From NCBI GenBank assembly GCA_918026815.1, contig CAKJVC010000014.1, positions 806,001-870,000 of the forward strand: a stretch of 64,000 bases of DNA. Direction: 5' to 3'. Below are positions 47,929 through 59,890 of this stretch, piece by piece (the stretch's first letter is position 1; each line of letters starts with the position of its first letter). Both the position numbers and the translations under genes were made by a program. Below the pieces are notes generated by a model. That model saw nothing but the letters and a program-made list of their open reading frames with translations, had not been told where the DNA came from and ran no database searches. The stretch is from Chalara sp. BL73 (taxonomy: Eukaryota > Ascomycota > Leotiomycetes > Helotiales).

Positions 47929-50447
47929 TAGAGTGTGTGGATAGCACGTGATCAACCATGAAGTGACGAACCTCGCCGGGATGTTGGATGTGCAGAAAAC
48001 CGGCACGGTGGTTGGTAGGTATATGACGGGGCTGGAAGCCCTAGCTGAAGACTGCGTGACAGGAAGTTGTACGTGTAGAGTCGCCGATGTGCAGAAGAAA
48101 ATTTGAGGCGGAAGTTGGATGTGAATTCTAGACACGAGACTGAGTAACTATACTTTTCTAGTTGCTGGCACTCAGTTGCACTTAGTTGCACTTGGTTGTT
48201 CGAAGATTGACACAAAAATCCAGCTTAGTCAAGGGAGGGTGTTTCGCCTTGTTAATAAGCATGCTGTGGTGGCCCTGTTCAACTGCACGGAAGAAGGTAT
48301 TGACTGCGCCCCACTTTGTATACCCAGCGGAAGTGTAGCTTTTATATTGGCTGTCCTGTTTGTCATGTACACCCTCAGCGCATCCTGCTGCAGAACACGA
48401 ATGTTTATTTGTACACCGGGCCAGTTTTTATCAGCCCTATCACTCTCGATACTACCACACTGCACCACCATCACTATGCTCACTGTCACTAATCTCTTAC
48501 ATTCCGTATTCCCGCTCCTTGACTAGTACCACCGTATTCCGACTTCTTTCGAATGTATCTGCGTACTGTGACACTCGTTACCCGCGTGCTCTCCCTTCTT
48601 TTCTTTGCGGCCAGTATTAACCTAATTGTTCTGTCGCAATGCTTCGTCTGAAATTTTACTTCCCACTTTGGCTATCTCCGCTGGCATCACCATAGCCATG
48701 AGAGCGTATATCCCGGCAATAGGAAATCTAACAGTCAGAAAATTGCAGCATCTATTGTAAGTACCGCACGACACTAAACTGAAGCATATACCCGCGCTCC
48801 CGATGGCTCTCCTACATCGCTATTGCAGAATCTCGACAAAGAGGTAAGTATGGATTTTGTTGTTCTTGTTATACTGTACTACATGCTTCTATTTTTCTTG
48901 TTTCTTGTTTGCTGTTTCATTTCGGGTAAATGGTGTTTTGGAAGGTCTGGGTGGCTGAAAAGAGGAAAGGAAAACGCTTTGTTTTATTTACATGTTTCAA
49001 TATAGCATTTGCTAAAATGCGGTCACCTCTTTGTTTGCAGTGCACACACCTATACCTGAATGATCATCATAAATGTCGCTATGATAACCTGAACAGGAAA
49101 CAAATACCGTACAGTTAGTGGATGATACCATGCAATTCTTTGCAAGTGCAAAGTAATCCTGAGAATAAAGCTTAGACAATGGGAAACTCGGATCCACTTC
49201 TGGTCTGAGCTCTTAAGGTAAGACTAAATGGAATAAATTCATGACACAGATACAGCAAATGCACCTTCCTGTCGACCGAACTAGAATTTCACTGCCTGCA
49301 CCACCAAGCACAGGACCTGAAAACACATTCGTGCACAATAAAGGGCTGGAAATGGGTTCAAACACGTTACAAAATAACTAACGTAGATGTAGAGGTCTGT
49401 AAGCTGTGTATATATCTGGCATTGGAAGGGCTGCGACTTGGGACGGTGAGGAAAAACATGCAGCAACAGTTTGAATGACAACAAATACCAGATGGTGACG
49501 AATAAGAAAGAGAACAAATGGGAAAGTAAGTCTTGTATTACCCAGTCTCTAAACTTTCCGTTGCTTCCCAGATAATCCAAATCCATACATGCACGAGACA
49601 TGGTTAGTTAGAGGCTACAAAAAGAGCTGCTGCAATGATCGGACGCATGCCTATCCATTTATCCTTTGGAGATCAAAGATAGCAAAGCATACCCTTATAT
49701 AGGCATTTAGAGACAGTTCCCTTTCACATTCCATCGACACAAAATGCAAAGCCGAGAACAAAATAGATATATGGGACTTTAGGGGAGTCATTGCGGGTCA
49801 AATTTTCTCTTTACGATGCTCCCCCTTTAAATAGTTCTGCTATACACTGAGAAAAACTCCATACATAGATCTACTACGAGAACACATTCAATCAGGAACG
49901 GCAACGTGTAGCTATTAAGGTGAGCGAAGCAGGGAATGTGCGGCGGACTGTGCAAGCATATTTTGCATGATGTATATATATATTTGAATGAACTAAGATC
50001 AAATTGTAACATTTATTTTACTGTAGAATAACAGCGAAACTCCGTATGATAGCAAGCTTGGATCTGGTGGAACAAATCGAAAAGGCAGAATAAGAGGTAG
50101 ACGGCAATCTCGCAGTGTCCGACTGGGCTAACTGGTTTGGGTAGTTTACAGAGGAACATGCTTAAATTTTTTAAGCTCATCATTAGCCTTCTAAGCTGGA
50201 GCGAAATAAACACTTTTATGTTACGTGTGAATGAAAGCAAAAGCAGGTCTTAAAGGCAACAAAGCTGGTGTCTTCCTAGAAAAGCTGGTGGCACTAGCCA
50301 GGAAAATAATCAAGCAGATAGGAAGGGTTCAAGGAACAAGAAGGTAGCTAGCTTGGCAATACAGTACCTAAAGATCGATACCACAATAGACAAATAAAAA
50401 TGATAAAATGCCAATTGCCATATGCCGCTATGCTATACAAAATATTA
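47929..50447. other. 2.5-kb gene-poor region
   Basis: AT-rich, with no supported gene. A small direct repeat, AGTTGCACTT twice, occurs at 48174-48193. Right end contains the 3' flank of the dehydratase gene. Confidence 0.35.
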
Positions 50448-51488
50448 TCAGATGTTTCGTTTCCTTGTCCAGCTCTTGATGTCCTTTTCGGCTTTCTCCC
50501 AGGCCAACGCTGCCCTCCTCGCATGCTCTTTTGGAACCTGCTCGCCAGGTTCATTCATCGTCCGGGAGAACAGTTCCATACTAATCCAGCCCTCGTACCC
50601 CAAGCCATCAATAATAGCTTTCAGCACATCCTGCACGGGAAGATATCCTCGCTCCTCGCCATAGAATAATCTCGCGGCTCTCGACCAATTCATTCTCGCC
50701 GGTTGACCATCAACATAGAATGCATGTCCGGGCTGTAGTGGATCTCTCAATTTCTCTGCATCCACGAGCTGTATGAAAAAAACCTTTTCCACATCGATTG
50801 TCCTTACCATTTTTTCTAAAGAAGCCTTTAACCTGGCAGCACCACCAGGCACAAGCCCATCAGGAGCCGCAGGATCAGCGTAAACACGACCAGCGATGTT
50901 ATATGTATCCAAACAGACACCGAAGTTCCACCTTCCAACTCTCTCCACGATATCCCATCCTTGTTCCCAAGTGTCAAAATACGTGCTCCAGCACAGATTC
51001 TCATACGCGAACTTGACCGGCGGCTTCTCTTGCGCACCTAGATCCGCAACTTCTATGAGATCCTGCACAACGACGTCCAAGTCCGCTGTTATCTCATCTT
51101 TACCGAGGAAGCTAGCGGGGATCTGTATGATATCTGTTCCTAGGATCTGCACCACCTTAAACCAGATCTTCAGCTTCTCGATTCTTTTCTTATGTTCCGC
51201 CCTATCAATCAAGCCTTCGTAATGCATAAACGGTTGCAGACAGATGATAGTTAGGTCTCGCTCATCGCACATGTGCCTGATGGTATGTGCGGCTTTGATC
51301 TGGGCTTCGGGGGGGATGGGACCGGATGAGGGGAGAGAGGCTTGGGAGCGGGCGAGATATTCGAGGTCCTCATAGAAGAGCTCAATGCCGGTGAGGTGCG
51401 CGGCAGCTGCGGCATCGAGTTTGGGGATGAGGTCGTGTACCCAAGCGCGCCCTAGGGACATGGATGAGATAGCTGCTTTGTAGGACAT
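50448..51488 (-). CDS. qutC: 3-Dehydroshikimate dehydratase (quinate catabolism)
   Basis: Converts 3-dehydroshikimate to protocatechuate, the last step of quinate/shikimate catabolism before the beta-ketoadipate pathway. An intronless 346-aa frame, the usual length of the fungal enzyme, forms a xylose-isomerase-like TIM barrel. Metal-site residues known for this family are in place: E163 in FAYENLCW, D194 in VCLDTYNIAG, Q240 in FFIQLVDAEK and E305 in WISMELFSRTM. Start is the ATG of MSYKAAISSMSLGRAW; the longer upstream frame has no other ATG within consensus. Cytosolic. The next minus-strand gene upstream is the quinate permease, and quinate dehydrogenase and catabolic dehydroquinase lie within 6 kb. 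Regulation by a quinate-responsive activator is expected from related fungi but not shown here. Confidence 0.95.
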   Translation of the reverse strand: MSYKAAISSMSLGRAWVHDLIPKLDAAAAAHLTGIELFYEDLEYLARSQASLPSSGPIPPEAQIKAAHTIRHMCDERDLTIICLQPFMHYEGLIDRAEHKKRIEKLKIWFKVVQILGTDIIQIPASFLGKDEITADLDVVVQDLIEVADLGAQEKPPVKFAYENLCWSTYFDTWEQGWDIVERVGRWNFGVCLDTYNIAGRVYADPAAPDGLVPGGAARLKASLEKMVRTIDVEKVFFIQLVDAEKLRDPLQPGHAFYVDGQPARMNWSRAARLFYGEERGYLPVQDVLKAIIDGLGYEGWISMELFSRTMNEPGEQVPKEHARRAALAWEKAEKDIKSWTRKRNI

Positions 51489-52513
51489 TTTTACAGTTCC
51501 TCTTCTATCGATGCGAGTGTATGGTAGGTGGTAGCAGTGATAGGAGAATAAGAAAGGGAATTGAGACGGCAAATAGACGGGGAAGCACGAGGAAGAAATG
51601 GGTTGGGATTGGAAACTCGAACTTAGCTTAGACTACGGAGAAGATGTGGGAAGATGCATCGCGAGAATGGAGGCTCCACATATTGGTGTCTGTAATACTT
51701 AGTTTGGCAGGTTCACTGCTTGTTGTTTGGAGACACTCGAAGGTGTGTGATACGATGTTGTCTTGGAGTGAATGCTTGTGGCCGGAAAAGGTCTTTGCCA
51801 TGAGGATGATCAGGTGTGGATGAGGGAGCTTAGCGTCATGGCATGCCACCACATACCACGGCCATATTCTCCAGGCAGAAACATCTGGACGCTGGCTTGG
51901 ATATGCACCCACCCATCTTCACTCATCATTTTGCCTGGGATCGACTTCGAAAATGAGAATGTGAGATCGTCGAGCTGAGTTTCGCCATACCCTTTCCTTT
52001 TTCGTGATACAACATAACCTGTGGTACGTTTTTGACTTCTCGTTTCTGTTGTGCAATGGTAAACATGGTTGCACAGCTTCGCCCCTTTTTGGTGTATTGC
52101 TTTTTGTATTTCCTCACTCTTAGCCTTGGATATGTGGTGCGCCCGTGACTCTAAAGTTGAAGGATATCTTTCATTCTACAACCCGACATAAATTTGCAAG
52201 AGTCTCATCATCTTCCTCCAGTAAACAAACGAGAGCTAGGTACTCTGAGTGGGGATTCTGAATTATACTTTAAGATGTTTGCTACATGGCAGGAGCGGAT
52301 TTGGAGCTTAAGGTTACTCTGTTTTGGTAAGGCTAAGAAATGGGGCAGGCGAAGTCGACTCCGTATTAGTTACACTAGTAAATCTGGGGTTGAGAATAGA
52401 TGCTCGATGCCGAGTTGGAGTTATGGACGGTAATTATCATCCTAGGGTATATTCACAGTACATAATTATCTATCTCAGCATCTGCCTAGTTCTTCAATCC
52501 CTAAATCCAACGT
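51489..52513. promoter_or_regulatory. Promoter region of the dehydratase gene
   Basis: 1 kb between the dehydratase start and the permease stop, both minus strand. I saw no clear copy of the quinate-activator motif. No coding frame supported. Confidence 0.35.
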
Positions 52514-54333
52514 TTAGACCCGCTCAACTTGAAGGGCTTGCTCTTTCTCGTTGCTGAGTCCAGCACCATCGGCGTTTGCGCGAAACTCGGCCTCCATTTC
52601 CCTCAATTCAGCCATGACAATCTTGTGTGCCTTTCGTGGAGGAAGTTCGAAGATTCTGTCCATGGCCTCGAGTGGAACACCTTTGGTCTCGGGAATAAGG
52701 AACCAGATGAAAACGACTGAACAAAGCATAAGCGAGGCAAAGAAGAAGTAGACGCCATATCCCATCTTGGTGAACATTTGAGGAGTGAAACGTGCAACTG
52801 ATGTATCTGTTAGCATGTGGCAATGTTAATCTCGAGGAGGAACATACCAAGGAAGTTCCAGAACCAGTTGTTGGCGGCTGCGAAAGCTTGAGCGAGGGTT
52901 CGGACGTTCTGATCGAACATTTCACTATTCAAGACCCACGGAGTTCCATTCCAGGATGGAGAATAGAATGCCGTCCAAAGATAAAAGAAGAAAATGGCAG
53001 CAATACCGCCCCCTTGAAGCTTCGCTGTAGGGTTCTGCTCTGGTTGAGCAACAGCAATATAGCCGCCGACGAACCAGAGACAAAGTGAGCCTCCTATAGC
53101 GCCAATGATGAGAAGATTGCGACGGCCTAGTTTATCGATGAGAAGAAGGAGCCAGACAAAGGTGAGTACAGTCTTAATCACACCAAAAATACCAGTGGTG
53201 AGAAGTGAGGTATTCGTGCCAGTGACTCCGATAGACTTGAATACTGTTGGCGAGTAGTAGTTGATGGCATTGATTCCCGAGGTGTTCTGCCAGAAGAAGA
53301 GTGAACCACCGAGGAAAAAACGGTACATGACTTTCCGGCTATTCATGACAGACTTTATTGGCTGCCAGAATCCCACGCCTACCGTGGAACGCTGTCCTTC
53401 AATAGCAGCATCACAAGCTGTGATCTCCTCCAACATGTAGATGTCATCAACTGGAAGGTTGCGGATCCAAGACAAGTTCTTGAGAGCCTGCTCACGTTTG
53501 CCTTTCGAGAGGAGCCACCGAGGAGACTCCCTGCAAAGAAAGGAACCAGCTAGAAGCATTCCAGCGGGGACGAGCTGAACTGCGAATGGAATGATCCATT
53601 GCTTATGTGACGGACCCATTGTCTCGACAAGCCCATAGTTGATCCAGAATCCAACGAGTCCTCCAACTTGCCAGCCAAGTTCGTACAACCCGACGAGTCT
53701 TCCTCGGATAGCTGGTGGCGAAATTTCGGAGATATCTAATAATGTTAATGGATGAGCTATAGAGAGGGTAGACAAAGTCGAAACTTACAGATTGGGACCA
53801 AGTTGGAAGCGCCACCAACTCCAATTCCTGCTAGAACACGACCACCATAGATCAAACCAAGTCCCCTATCACCATTTGCTCCCAGCATGATGCCTGCGCC
53901 AAGCATGAACACGACGCTGAAGAGAGTGAGACCCCTTTGCCTGCCTAAAAAGTGACCGGTAGCGTAGGCAAAAATGGCACCAAAAAATGCACCAGCTTGG
54001 TAAAGAGATACGACATTTGCTTTCAACAAATCGACTTCTGCTTTCGTCTTTTGCGAAGGCACCGCCCACCTAAACTCAGAGATGAAAGAAGGTAGTGCTA
54101 GTGTGCCTCCGATGAAAGCAGAATCATAACCAATCACTATAATGGCAAGTCAGCGAGTTTTCCAATTGAGCAATTCCAAGAACAGCTCCTCGCCACCCCC
54201 GGAGGTATTCTCAAGAAGATCAGGGGAACTTACTGACTGCCGCAAAGGATGCGACACTTGCTGTCATATACACCCGCCAGTTGTAGACCTCGGGGGGCGT
54301 TGGCCTATCCTCGATCTTTGAGAGGATACCCAT
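52514..54333 (-). CDS. qutD: Quinate permease, MFS sugar-porter family
   Basis: Imports quinate across the plasma membrane. Four exons (introns 54137-54233, 53736-53788, 52798-52847) give 539 aa, close to known fungal quinate permeases. The N-terminus MGILSKIEDRPTPPEVYNWR is typical of that subfamily. Sugar-porter motifs are present: GYDSAFIGGTL, GHFLGRQRG, GGRVLAGIGVGGASNLVPIYISEISP spanning an exon junction (in parts GGRVLAGIGVGG and YISEISPP), PESPR-type RESPRWLLSKGK, FFWQNTSGINAINYYSP and FLIPETKGVPLEAMDRIFE. Twelve hydrophobic segments. It lies between the dehydratase and a divergently placed quinate dehydrogenase with a 990-bp shared promoter, supporting the assignment. A general sugar or phenolic-acid transporter is the alternative. 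Confidence 0.9.
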
Positions 54334-55323
54334 GATGAAGAATTTTGTTCCGATGATGGTTATCAGGTTGGAAGTTGGAGACACACAAGATGAGGAGTCT
54401 GGGGAATGAAGGTTGGGGTTGGTATTAATAAAGCTCTCTGCTTAATTGAGCAAGCAGGAAATGCATAAGGATCGGGTTTCCCTAGCAGTTGATTTGACCA
54501 GGAAGTGTGATATTGGCGCTTTACGAAGCACATGGCACGGCCATGGCGATTCTTGTGTGGACGAGTCATAGCCAAAGTCGAACCCCACAACAGAGATTTT
54601 TCCTACTCATCTGGAAGCAACCCTATATTCTGGGGTCATAAAGGCGAATGGAGGCGCATTTGATGAGACGGTCAGCGCGATTGATCCAATGAGCATGAAG
54701 ACAATTCCTAGTAGATTGGCGGTGGAATAACCAAGAATGGAGCACTTCCGGGGGACGTGCCCAGCAATCGACCGCTGGTCTGGGCATACACTAACGGTTC
54801 AACCTTCTTCCAATTGATAAGACATCACCACGTCCCTATACAGTAGACCTTTGTGCTTTACAAATGTTGAGCAGCTTGTTTCCGTAATTGTTTTGTGGTT
54901 GAGTCTATGTTATTTCCTTCTTGCTCGAAAACAACGCGGGAGAGAGACAGTACTTGTCCCACGACTGAGAACTCTTTCTAGCCGGAATAATACTCTATTA
55001 GAGCTAAACCCCAAGAGACAGCCCAAAGCTGGTTGAATATTGACGCGTATAAGATTGATCCCTGGGGTATTTCTTATCCGCCTTGGAGACCGCTAATTTC
55101 TGATTTGTTTGGTGCTTGATCCGGAAGAGGGTGGAAGTGGAGGATGCGGGGTCAACCCATGTTTGGGTATTGGATGGCTTCAAAATTTCACTGTCATGCT
55201 CTTGATATACAGTATCCGCAAGCTACCTTAAATATTGAAAAGAGCACGGATTGTCTTCATATAGCCACTGCCTACCGAAATCTCAATTCTTTGTTGTCCT
55301 CAAGTGAAAAAAAGAAGTTCAAT
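54334..55323. promoter_or_regulatory. Divergent promoter of quinate permease and dehydrogenase
   Basis: 990 bp shared by the two start codons. At 55064-55079 GGGGTATTTCTTATCC matches 12 of 16 positions of the quinate-activator consensus known from Neurospora and Aspergillus (GGRTAARYRYTTATCC), with an exact right half. This is a weak candidate site about 245 bp before the dehydrogenase ATG. Confidence 0.4.
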
Positions 55324-56400
55324 ATGGCAGAATTTGCGGACGTTACCCCAGACGACTCTCATGTCGAGAAAATCGGGTATCTTTTTGGTCATCCAATTGC
55401 CCATTCCCGTGCGTAATATCCCTCCGCGAAGCTCAATTGCTGTCTCCCTTTCTTATACCTACTGGCAGACAGCTCTTAACTCCAACGTACTGCAGTATCT
55501 CCTCTTTTCCACCAAACCATATACGATACCCTTGGCTTGAAATGGGCTCAATTACCCCTCGATTCGGTCAATATGCCCAACTTCCTGCGGCTCACCAAAG
55601 AGCCAAAGTTCTATGGATCTTCTGTTACAAGTAAGCAAACCCTCTGGTAACCCAGGTACGGAAGCTGACTTTCCAAAGTGCCACATAAAATAGCCATAAT
55701 TCCCCACGTCGACAAAATGACTCAAGAAGCAAGAGAAATAGGGGCTTGCAATACGGTCTACATCCGCAATGAAGATGGGAAACGCATAATGTGGGGCACT
55801 AACACGGACTGCGTCGGAATTCGTGAAGCTTTCTATCAAAATCTCCTTCCTTCCCAAACACCCGAAACTTACAGAGGGAAGCCGGGAATGGTGATTGGTG
55901 GAGGAGGAGCTTGTCGGAGCGCTGTATATGCTTTGAAACGATATATGGGTTGCTCACCTATATATGTTGTCAACAGAGACGTTAAAGAGGTGGAGGCTGT
56001 ACTTGAGTCTTGTAAAGGCGCGGGGTATGGAGACGATCTGATTCATGTCCGGACTGCAGATCAAGCATCGTCATTAGCTTCTCCAGCAGCTATAGTTGCC
56101 TGTATACCAAACTTTCCGCCGAAGACTCCGGAGGAAATTGAGGCAAGGAAAATCATAGAGACTTTCTTGCAAAAGCCAGAGAAAGGCGCCATCTTGGAAA
56201 TGTGCTACCATCCCACACCATTCACCGAGATTGCGGCAATCAGTGAGAAGGAAGGATGGCAGGTTATTCTGGGAACTGAGGCTATGATTTATCAAGGTCT
56301 TGAACAGAGCAGCCTATGGACCCTGAAAAACGTTAAAGATTTACCGGTTGCGGAAGTGAAGGAAGTGGTAGCCGCAGCGCTGAAGGCCCATGCGAAGTAA
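55324..56400 (+). CDS. qutB: Quinate/shikimate dehydrogenase (catabolic)
   Basis: NAD-dependent oxidation of quinate to 3-dehydroquinate (and shikimate to 3-dehydroshikimate), first cytosolic step of the pathway. Three exons (introns 55409-55495, 55631-55678) give 313 aa, normal for the fungal enzyme. The spliced substrate-binding start reads GHPIAHSLSPLFHQTIYDTL. The conserved catalytic pair is K77 in VTMPHK and D117 in GTNTDCVGI. The nucleotide-binding loop GMVIGGGGACRSAVYAL is near residue 143. C-terminal helix contains MIYQGLEQSSLWT. It is divergent from the permease and converges on the dehydroquinase (234 bp between stops). Anabolic shikimate dehydrogenase in fungi is usually part of the pentafunctional AROM protein, so this stand-alone gene fits catabolism. 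Confidence 0.95.
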
Positions 56401-56633
56401 AGAACAAAGTAACTCAGTGTATCATAACATATATGAAGATTTCTCCAAATATGTTTAATGGAATTCTTCTCTGTGAGACAAGCTATCCTAGAACGCATCC
56501 TCTGACAAACTCTGCCCTCAAGCACTAATTACATATGTGCGTTGGTGAACATCCGTCTCCTTCAACCACAGCCCTTGATATTGGAATAATGCTCAAATTT
56601 TCTATACTTTTTTTTTCATTCAATCTCAGTCAT

Positions 56634-57205
56634 CTAACTCTTCACACCCAAATTCCTAACGCAAAATTCTACAGCAGCCTCATACCCATAAGTCCCCAAT
56701 CCACAGATCACCGCAACAGCCTTATCGCTCAGATAGCTCTTATGCCGAAATTCCTCCCTCGCATGTACATTACTGATGTGCACCTCTATAAAAGGGATAT
56801 TCACGCCCGTCAACGCGTCTCTCAAAGCAATGCTCTGATGCGTGAACGCTCCAGCATTGATCTAAATCCAACAACGCCTCAGCCAAATTCCACCAATTTC
56901 TTCCCACCCAACCTGCATTTACCAAAAGGAACAACGACTGCGCCCAAGGGAAGGGAAATCGGTGGGAGATTGAGGGTACGTACGACAATTGCTTCCACGC
57001 CTTCCTCTCTCGCTTTGTGTATCCGGTCAAGCAGGACCCCTTCGTGATTCGTTTGAAAATACAGCAATTCATGCCCCGACGCCTGGGCCTGAGCGACCGC
57101 TCTCCCTTCTATGTCAGCGAGGGTGTCGGAGCCATAGATTCCTGGCTCGCGCGTGCCGAGCAGGTTGAGGTTGGGACCGTTAAGAAGGAGAATTTTCTTT
57201 GGCAT
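56634..57205 (-). CDS. qutE: Catabolic 3-dehydroquinase, type II
   Basis: Dehydrates 3-dehydroquinate to 3-dehydroshikimate in quinate catabolism; a dodecamer in related fungi. Two exons (intron 56862-56983, 122 nt) give 149 aa, the standard type II length. Active-site residues are visible: N12 in [10 protein letters not shown]24 in GIYG, N76 in [10 protein letters not shown] with H82, E100 and H102 in [18 protein letters not shown], and the lid region around R19 (GTREPG). The C-terminal [13 protein letters not shown] is typical. The intron continues the frame into a pseudo-coding extension, but splicing is required to reach INAGAF. It converges on quinate dehydrogenase. The four adjacent genes supply the full import-to-protocatechuate route. 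Confidence 0.96.
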
Positions 57206-58330
57206 TTTTCAGTATCCCTCAAAGAACAAAATCGAGCACTATGACCCTCAAATCACAGGACACTGGGGGGCTTTGGCGATACGACGTATCTACTTTTGTA
57301 TGCCTGACATGAACGGCAAACATTGAATGCGCCGCATCTCTTCGTCGTCGTTTAGGGAAGTCTTGGCTCGCTGGGCACACGGCATGCGTGATGTGGAAAA
57401 GACAGACGCCGGAAGAGTGCTTAGCCGGGCGGAAAAGGTATCCTCCCTTCAATCTCGCCGTGAAATGGCGGGTTTCATGCCGGTCATCGTGCAGCTTGTA
57501 GACTAACGGCCCGGCTTGGGGGATAGCGGGCCGGGGTTGTATTGGGATGGAAAAGGTGTTCCGCGACACGAGGCGGTGCCGGGATTACCCACCTAAGATA
57601 GGGGTAGCGAGGGAACAGGTGACTGAATTAATAGGGAGTTGTGAGGAAGTTGTTCGATATAAGGAGGGCTTTAATGATAATTTTAATTTGTTGTAGACTT
57701 TGAGACTTAGGGGATAGTAAAACGAAAATCACATTTGCATCACAGTTATGCGTTTTGACAGAAGTTTGAGGGATAAGGCTGATTTTTTGTCCATGTATTC
57801 AATTGGGCTAAATTGAGAGATGGAAGGTTTGATAGGGCGAGGGAGGCGACTTTGTAAGTGCCTCTTTCTTAAGATGCTCACACTTTTCAAACTTCACGAC
57901 CTCAATGTCTAATTTCTAGCAGATGTTGCACATTCAACATCGGTAAACCCTTCACTCAAGTGTGAATGGGGTCCAAGAACTAATCGGGCATTGTGAAACA
58001 ATTGTGTCGTGCTACAGTTGAAAGTTAAGGTATCAAACACTATATTGGCTTGGAGGAACAAGAGATCTATGGCGTGTTGGAGAGGAATACCAAGATAACC
58101 CCTCAATCAGAGGTCATCAGTGAGACTGGACCAGGAGACTAACCAGATTCTTTGGCGCCTACACGATGAAGATTTTTCTATTGCTTCTAGACTTTTGATA
58201 CTCCTGTTCTAGGCGAAACAAGTGAGCAACGATAGATTCTTCTAAAAAGGTGAAGCTGGATGCTGTAACATGAGCTAGATTCGCAGTCTTTGGTATTGTT
58301 ATCACGACCTAATCGAGTATGCATTCAACT
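57206..58330. other. Intergenic region, 1.1 kb
   Basis: Contains the dehydroquinase promoter and the 3' flank of the sugar-porter gene. No coding frame or clear activator site seen; GGATAA at 57771-57776 is only a half-site. Confidence 0.35.
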
Positions 58331-59890
58331 CTATACTCCCTCAACTCTTTCGTCAAACCCCACCTCCTTCTCCATTGCTGCCCTGGCTGCCTCTGGGTCT
58401 TTCATAGCATGTGGTACAATTTGGTCGCCAAAAGCCACATCCATTTGCTCAAGCGTATGACCCTTGGTCTCGGGGTAGAAGAGGAAGTAACAAACCGCTG
58501 CGATGACATTGAATGCAAAGAATACATAAAAGTACCGGAATCCTAGGTTAGTCAAGCCAGTCGGTGATGCTTGCGCAATGATAAGATTCAAGGTCCAGTT
58601 TGTGAAAGTGGTAATGGCGTTGCCGAGGTTTCGAACTTCCAGAGGGAAGATCTCTGCCGGGTAAACCCAGGATATTATTCCAAGCGGCGTATACCAGAGG
58701 AAGAAGACGAAATTCATAGCCACCATTGCTCGAAGCATGTTCTCATTGCTAGGATCGAGGTGCTGAGACAGAGCTGCATTTACGACCAAGGCGCCTCCGA
58801 GAAAGCACGCTGAGGCGATGAGGGGCTTTACACGGCCGACTTTGTCAAGGAGATACAACCCGATGGTGCAGTAGACAATAGACAAAGCGCCGCTGATGCC
58901 AATAATCATCAATGATTCCTGGGTTCCTATACCCAAAAGACTATAAATACGCGGCCCGTAGTAGTTGATAACATTGATACCAGACAGCGGACCGAAGGCT
59001 TGCACACCGCAACCGAGCAAAAGTCTTCGTCTCCAAGATGGTTTAGTAATGATTGAATGCCAAGAGACGTCCAGGGCAATCCGGTCAGCAGCGATCACAT
59101 CCCTGATTTCTTGGAACTCTAACTGGATCTCCTCTTCTGGAGTACTGCCTTGTCGTAGCTTGTGCAGGACCGCCAACGCATCTTCATGTCGGTCTTTCTC
59201 CATAAGCCAACGGGGTGACTCTGCGAGAAACCAAATACCAGCCATCAAGATTACACTCGGTACGCACTGGAATGCTAAAGGGAATCGCCCTGCAAGGAAT
59301 GAGTTAATAAAATTGACATTCAGACCTGAAACTCACAGGAAAAGGAGCTGTCTACGAATGAGCAGCCGTAGCCGAGCCATTGTGCGACAAGAAAACCCCA
59401 ACTTAGCATCCACTGAAGCAAGCCTGACAAGACTCCGCGATACTTTGCCACGGAAAGCTCAGAAGCGTACATAGGAATGGTAGCAGTGAGCATTCCAACG
59501 GAGATACCAGCTATCGCTCGACCAGCGATAAGCATCGCCATATTTAAAGCGCCTGCTTGCAAAGCGCATCCAAAAGCAGAGACACAGGATCCCGTGAAGA
59601 CAGTCATTTTCCGGCCGAGTCGATCACCTAGAAACATATTGACCACAGTCCCTACGATTGCACCGCCTTGAAAGGAAGATACAATGCCTCCTGTAGTATT
59701 GTCATCGGGGTTGTTAAAATACTCCTTGAAATGGGGAAGCGATATGGTAGAAGTAATGATGCCTAGATCGTACCCAAAGAGAAAACCTAGACGTATTTGG
59801 TTAGAGAGAAGCTAAAGGCAAAAAATCTATGCTGTACTAACCTCCGATTGCGAGGAAAATTGCTGACAAAAATGTCACTTTGACACCCAT
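58331..59890 (-). CDS. MFS sugar-porter family transporter
   Basis: Proton-coupled uptake of a sugar or related polyol/acid is the family role. Three exons (introns 59787-59841, 59290-59336) give 485 aa, slightly short for the family because N- and C-terminal tails are brief. Motifs are complete: FLFGYDLGIITSTISLP, FLGDRLGRKMTVFTG, IAGRAIAGISVGMLTATIP with YASELS, AESPRWLMEKDRHEDAL, FGPLSGINVINYYGP, and FYPETKGHTLEQMD. Sequence differs clearly from the quinate permease 4 kb away, so it is not a tandem copy. It is divergent from the decayed alpha-L-rhamnosidase, with 970 bp between. A link to rhamnose or another glycoside product is a positional inference only. Confidence 0.9.
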
